The translations under genes were made by a program, and so were the position numbers. Of a stretch of DNA of 64,000 nucleotides, positions 63,012-64,000 are shown in pieces; position 1 is the stretch's first letter, and each line of letters begins with the position of its first letter. The DNA is from VKMB-3413 sp041027365 (GTDB lineage: Bacteria; Pseudomonadota; Alphaproteobacteria; Rhizobiales; Rhizobiaceae), in the NCBI RefSeq assembly GCF_041027365.1, contig NZ_JBFTEH010000008.1, forward strand, positions 1 to 64,000, in the 5' to 3' direction. Under the pieces are notes generated by a model that was given only the letters and a program-made list of their open reading frames with translations, searched no databases and was not told the DNA's origin.

Positions 63012-64000
63012 TCAGCCGGCGAGCGGCATGGCCGTCTCCACCAGCTTGGCCCAGTAGGAGCAGCCGTGCGGGATGGCCTCGTCGTTGAAGTCGAAGCCGG
63101 GATGGTGCACCGGCGCGGTGTCGCCATTGCCGACGAAGATGAAGGCGCCGGGGCGTGACTCCAGCATGAAGGCGAAGTCCTCGCCGCCCATCACCGGCGG
63201 CGCGTCCACGTCGACGCGGGCATCGCCGGCGACCTGCCGGGCGACGCTGGCGGCGAATTCTGTGCGGGCGGGGTCGTTGACGACGACCGGATATTTCCGC
63301 CGGTAGTCGAGCACCGCCTTGCCGCCGAGCGCCCGCGCCGTCAGCTCGACGACCTCGGCCATGCGTGCCTCAACGAGATCGCGGATCTCGGGCTTCAGGG
63401 TGCGCACCGTGCCGCGCAGCACCGCCGTCGGCGGGATGACGTTGAAGGCCTCGCCGGCATGCAGTTGGGTCACCGAAACCACCGCCGACTGCACCGGATC
63501 GACGTTGCGCGACACGACGGTCTGCAGCGACAGCATGATCTGCGCCGCGATCAGCGTGGAATCGACGCACTGGTGCGGGTAGGCGGCGTGGCCGCCGGTG
63601 CCCTCGACGGTGATCTCGAACTCGTCGGCGGATGCCATGATCGAGCCGGGGCGCGTCAGGAACTGGCCGACCGGCAGGCCCGGACGGTTGTGCATGCCGT
63701 AGACTTCCTGGATGCCGAAGCGATCCATCATGCCGTCCTCGACCATCTCGCGGCCGCCGCCGCCGCCTTCCTCCGCCGGCTGGAAGATCAGCGCCACGGC
63801 ACCGTCGAAGTTGCGCGTCTCGGCGAGATACTGGGCGGCGCCGAGAAGCATCGCCGTATGGCCGTCATGGCCGCAGGCATGCATCTTGCCGGGCGTCTGC
63901 GAGGCGTGCGGCACGCCCGTCGCCTCGAGGATCGGCAGCGCGTCCATGTCGGCCCGAAGGCCGATGACGCGGCCGGAGCCCGTGTCGCGGCCCTTGATGA
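63012..64000 (-). CDS. M20-family amidohydrolase (aminoacylase/hippurate hydrolase type), 5' end outside window
   Basis: Metal-dependent amidase releasing amino acids from N-acyl or peptide substrates. Visible motifs: VIGLRADMDALPI, MHACGHDGHTAMLLGAA (metal His), IFQPAEEGGGGGREMV (catalytic Glu) and the dimerisation domain to ~GGKAVLDYRR, then PPVMGGEDFAFMLESRPGAF. The frame runs to the window edge, so the N-terminal ~60 residues are missing. It lies 42 bp upstream of the substrate-binding protein gene on the same strand, so hydrolysis and uptake are probably co-expressed. Confidence 0.9.
   Translation of the reverse strand, partial: IKGRDTGSGRVIGLRADMDALPILEATGVPHASQTPGKMHACGHDGHTAMLLGAAQYLAETRNFDGAVALIFQPAEEGGGGGREMVEDGMMDRFGIQEVYGMHNRPGLPVGQFLTRPGSIMASADEFEITVEGTGGHAAYPHQCVDSTLIAAQIMLSLQTVVSRNVDPVQSAVVSVTQLHAGEAFNVIPPTAVLRGTVRTLKPEIRDLVEARMAEVVELTARALGGKAVLDYRRKYPVVVNDPARTEFAASVARQVAGDARVDVDAPPVMGGEDFAFMLESRPGAFIFVGNGDTAPVHHPGFDFNDEAIPHGCSYWAKLVETAMPLAG

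Overview
The window looks like chromosomal DNA of an alphaproteobacterium of the order Hyphomicrobiales (Rhizobiales). It is GC-rich and its gene order is typical of that order: pcm-like/tolC/popZ/valS; exoR, xthA, erpA, dgt, argS, SPOR protein, nagZ, tatABC, serS, surE, pcm, nlpD, DUF815 ATPase, yajC, fused secDF; trmFO; tig; clpP, clpX, lon, hupB; epmB, epmA, efp. Genus cannot be fixed from the sequence alone.

Positions 1-8605 are accessory DNA. An IS630-type transposase end and a broken IS5-type transposase are followed by unrecognised genes: a 308-residue protein with a possible internal duplication, a ribbon-helix-helix-like protein, a tightly overlapped cluster of small prophage-like genes (one apparently frameshifted), and an overlapping two-gene module whose second product carries pentapeptide repeats. 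A tyrosine recombinase gene closes the region, beside the 3' end of tRNA-Val(CAC). This is the right-hand part of an integrated element using that tRNA as its attachment site; its left end lies outside the window.

Positions 8605-42800 are core housekeeping: tRNA-Val and tRNA-Cys, phosphoglycolate phosphatase, outer-membrane export (TolC), polarity (PopZ), ValRS, a FadL-type porin, the periplasmic regulator ExoR with an Ala-Thr repeat tail, DNA repair and Fe-S insertion, ArgRS, cell-wall turnover (SPOR protein, NagZ, a non-catalytic NlpD) and protein export (Tat, YajC, SecDF). The scpA and scpB genes that usually lie between nagZ and tatA in this order are absent.

Positions 42818-43337 hold the most striking RNA locus: a 47-residue DUF1127 gene on the minus strand followed by three tandem ~127-bp units, each with two hairpins exposing CCTCCTCCC (anti-Shine-Dalgarno-like) loops plus a GC-rich hairpin. 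This matches the CcsR/'cuckoo RNA' (alpha-r14) architecture.

Positions 43736-57486 carry tRNA-Leu, the protein quality-control set (trigger factor, MscS channel, ClpP, ClpX, Lon, HU) with heat-shock-like promoters before clpP and lon, and the EF-P gene divergent from its modification genes epmA/epmB. Positions 57592-64000 are a minus-strand peptide-type ABC uptake operon preceded by an M20 amidohydrolase cut by the window end.
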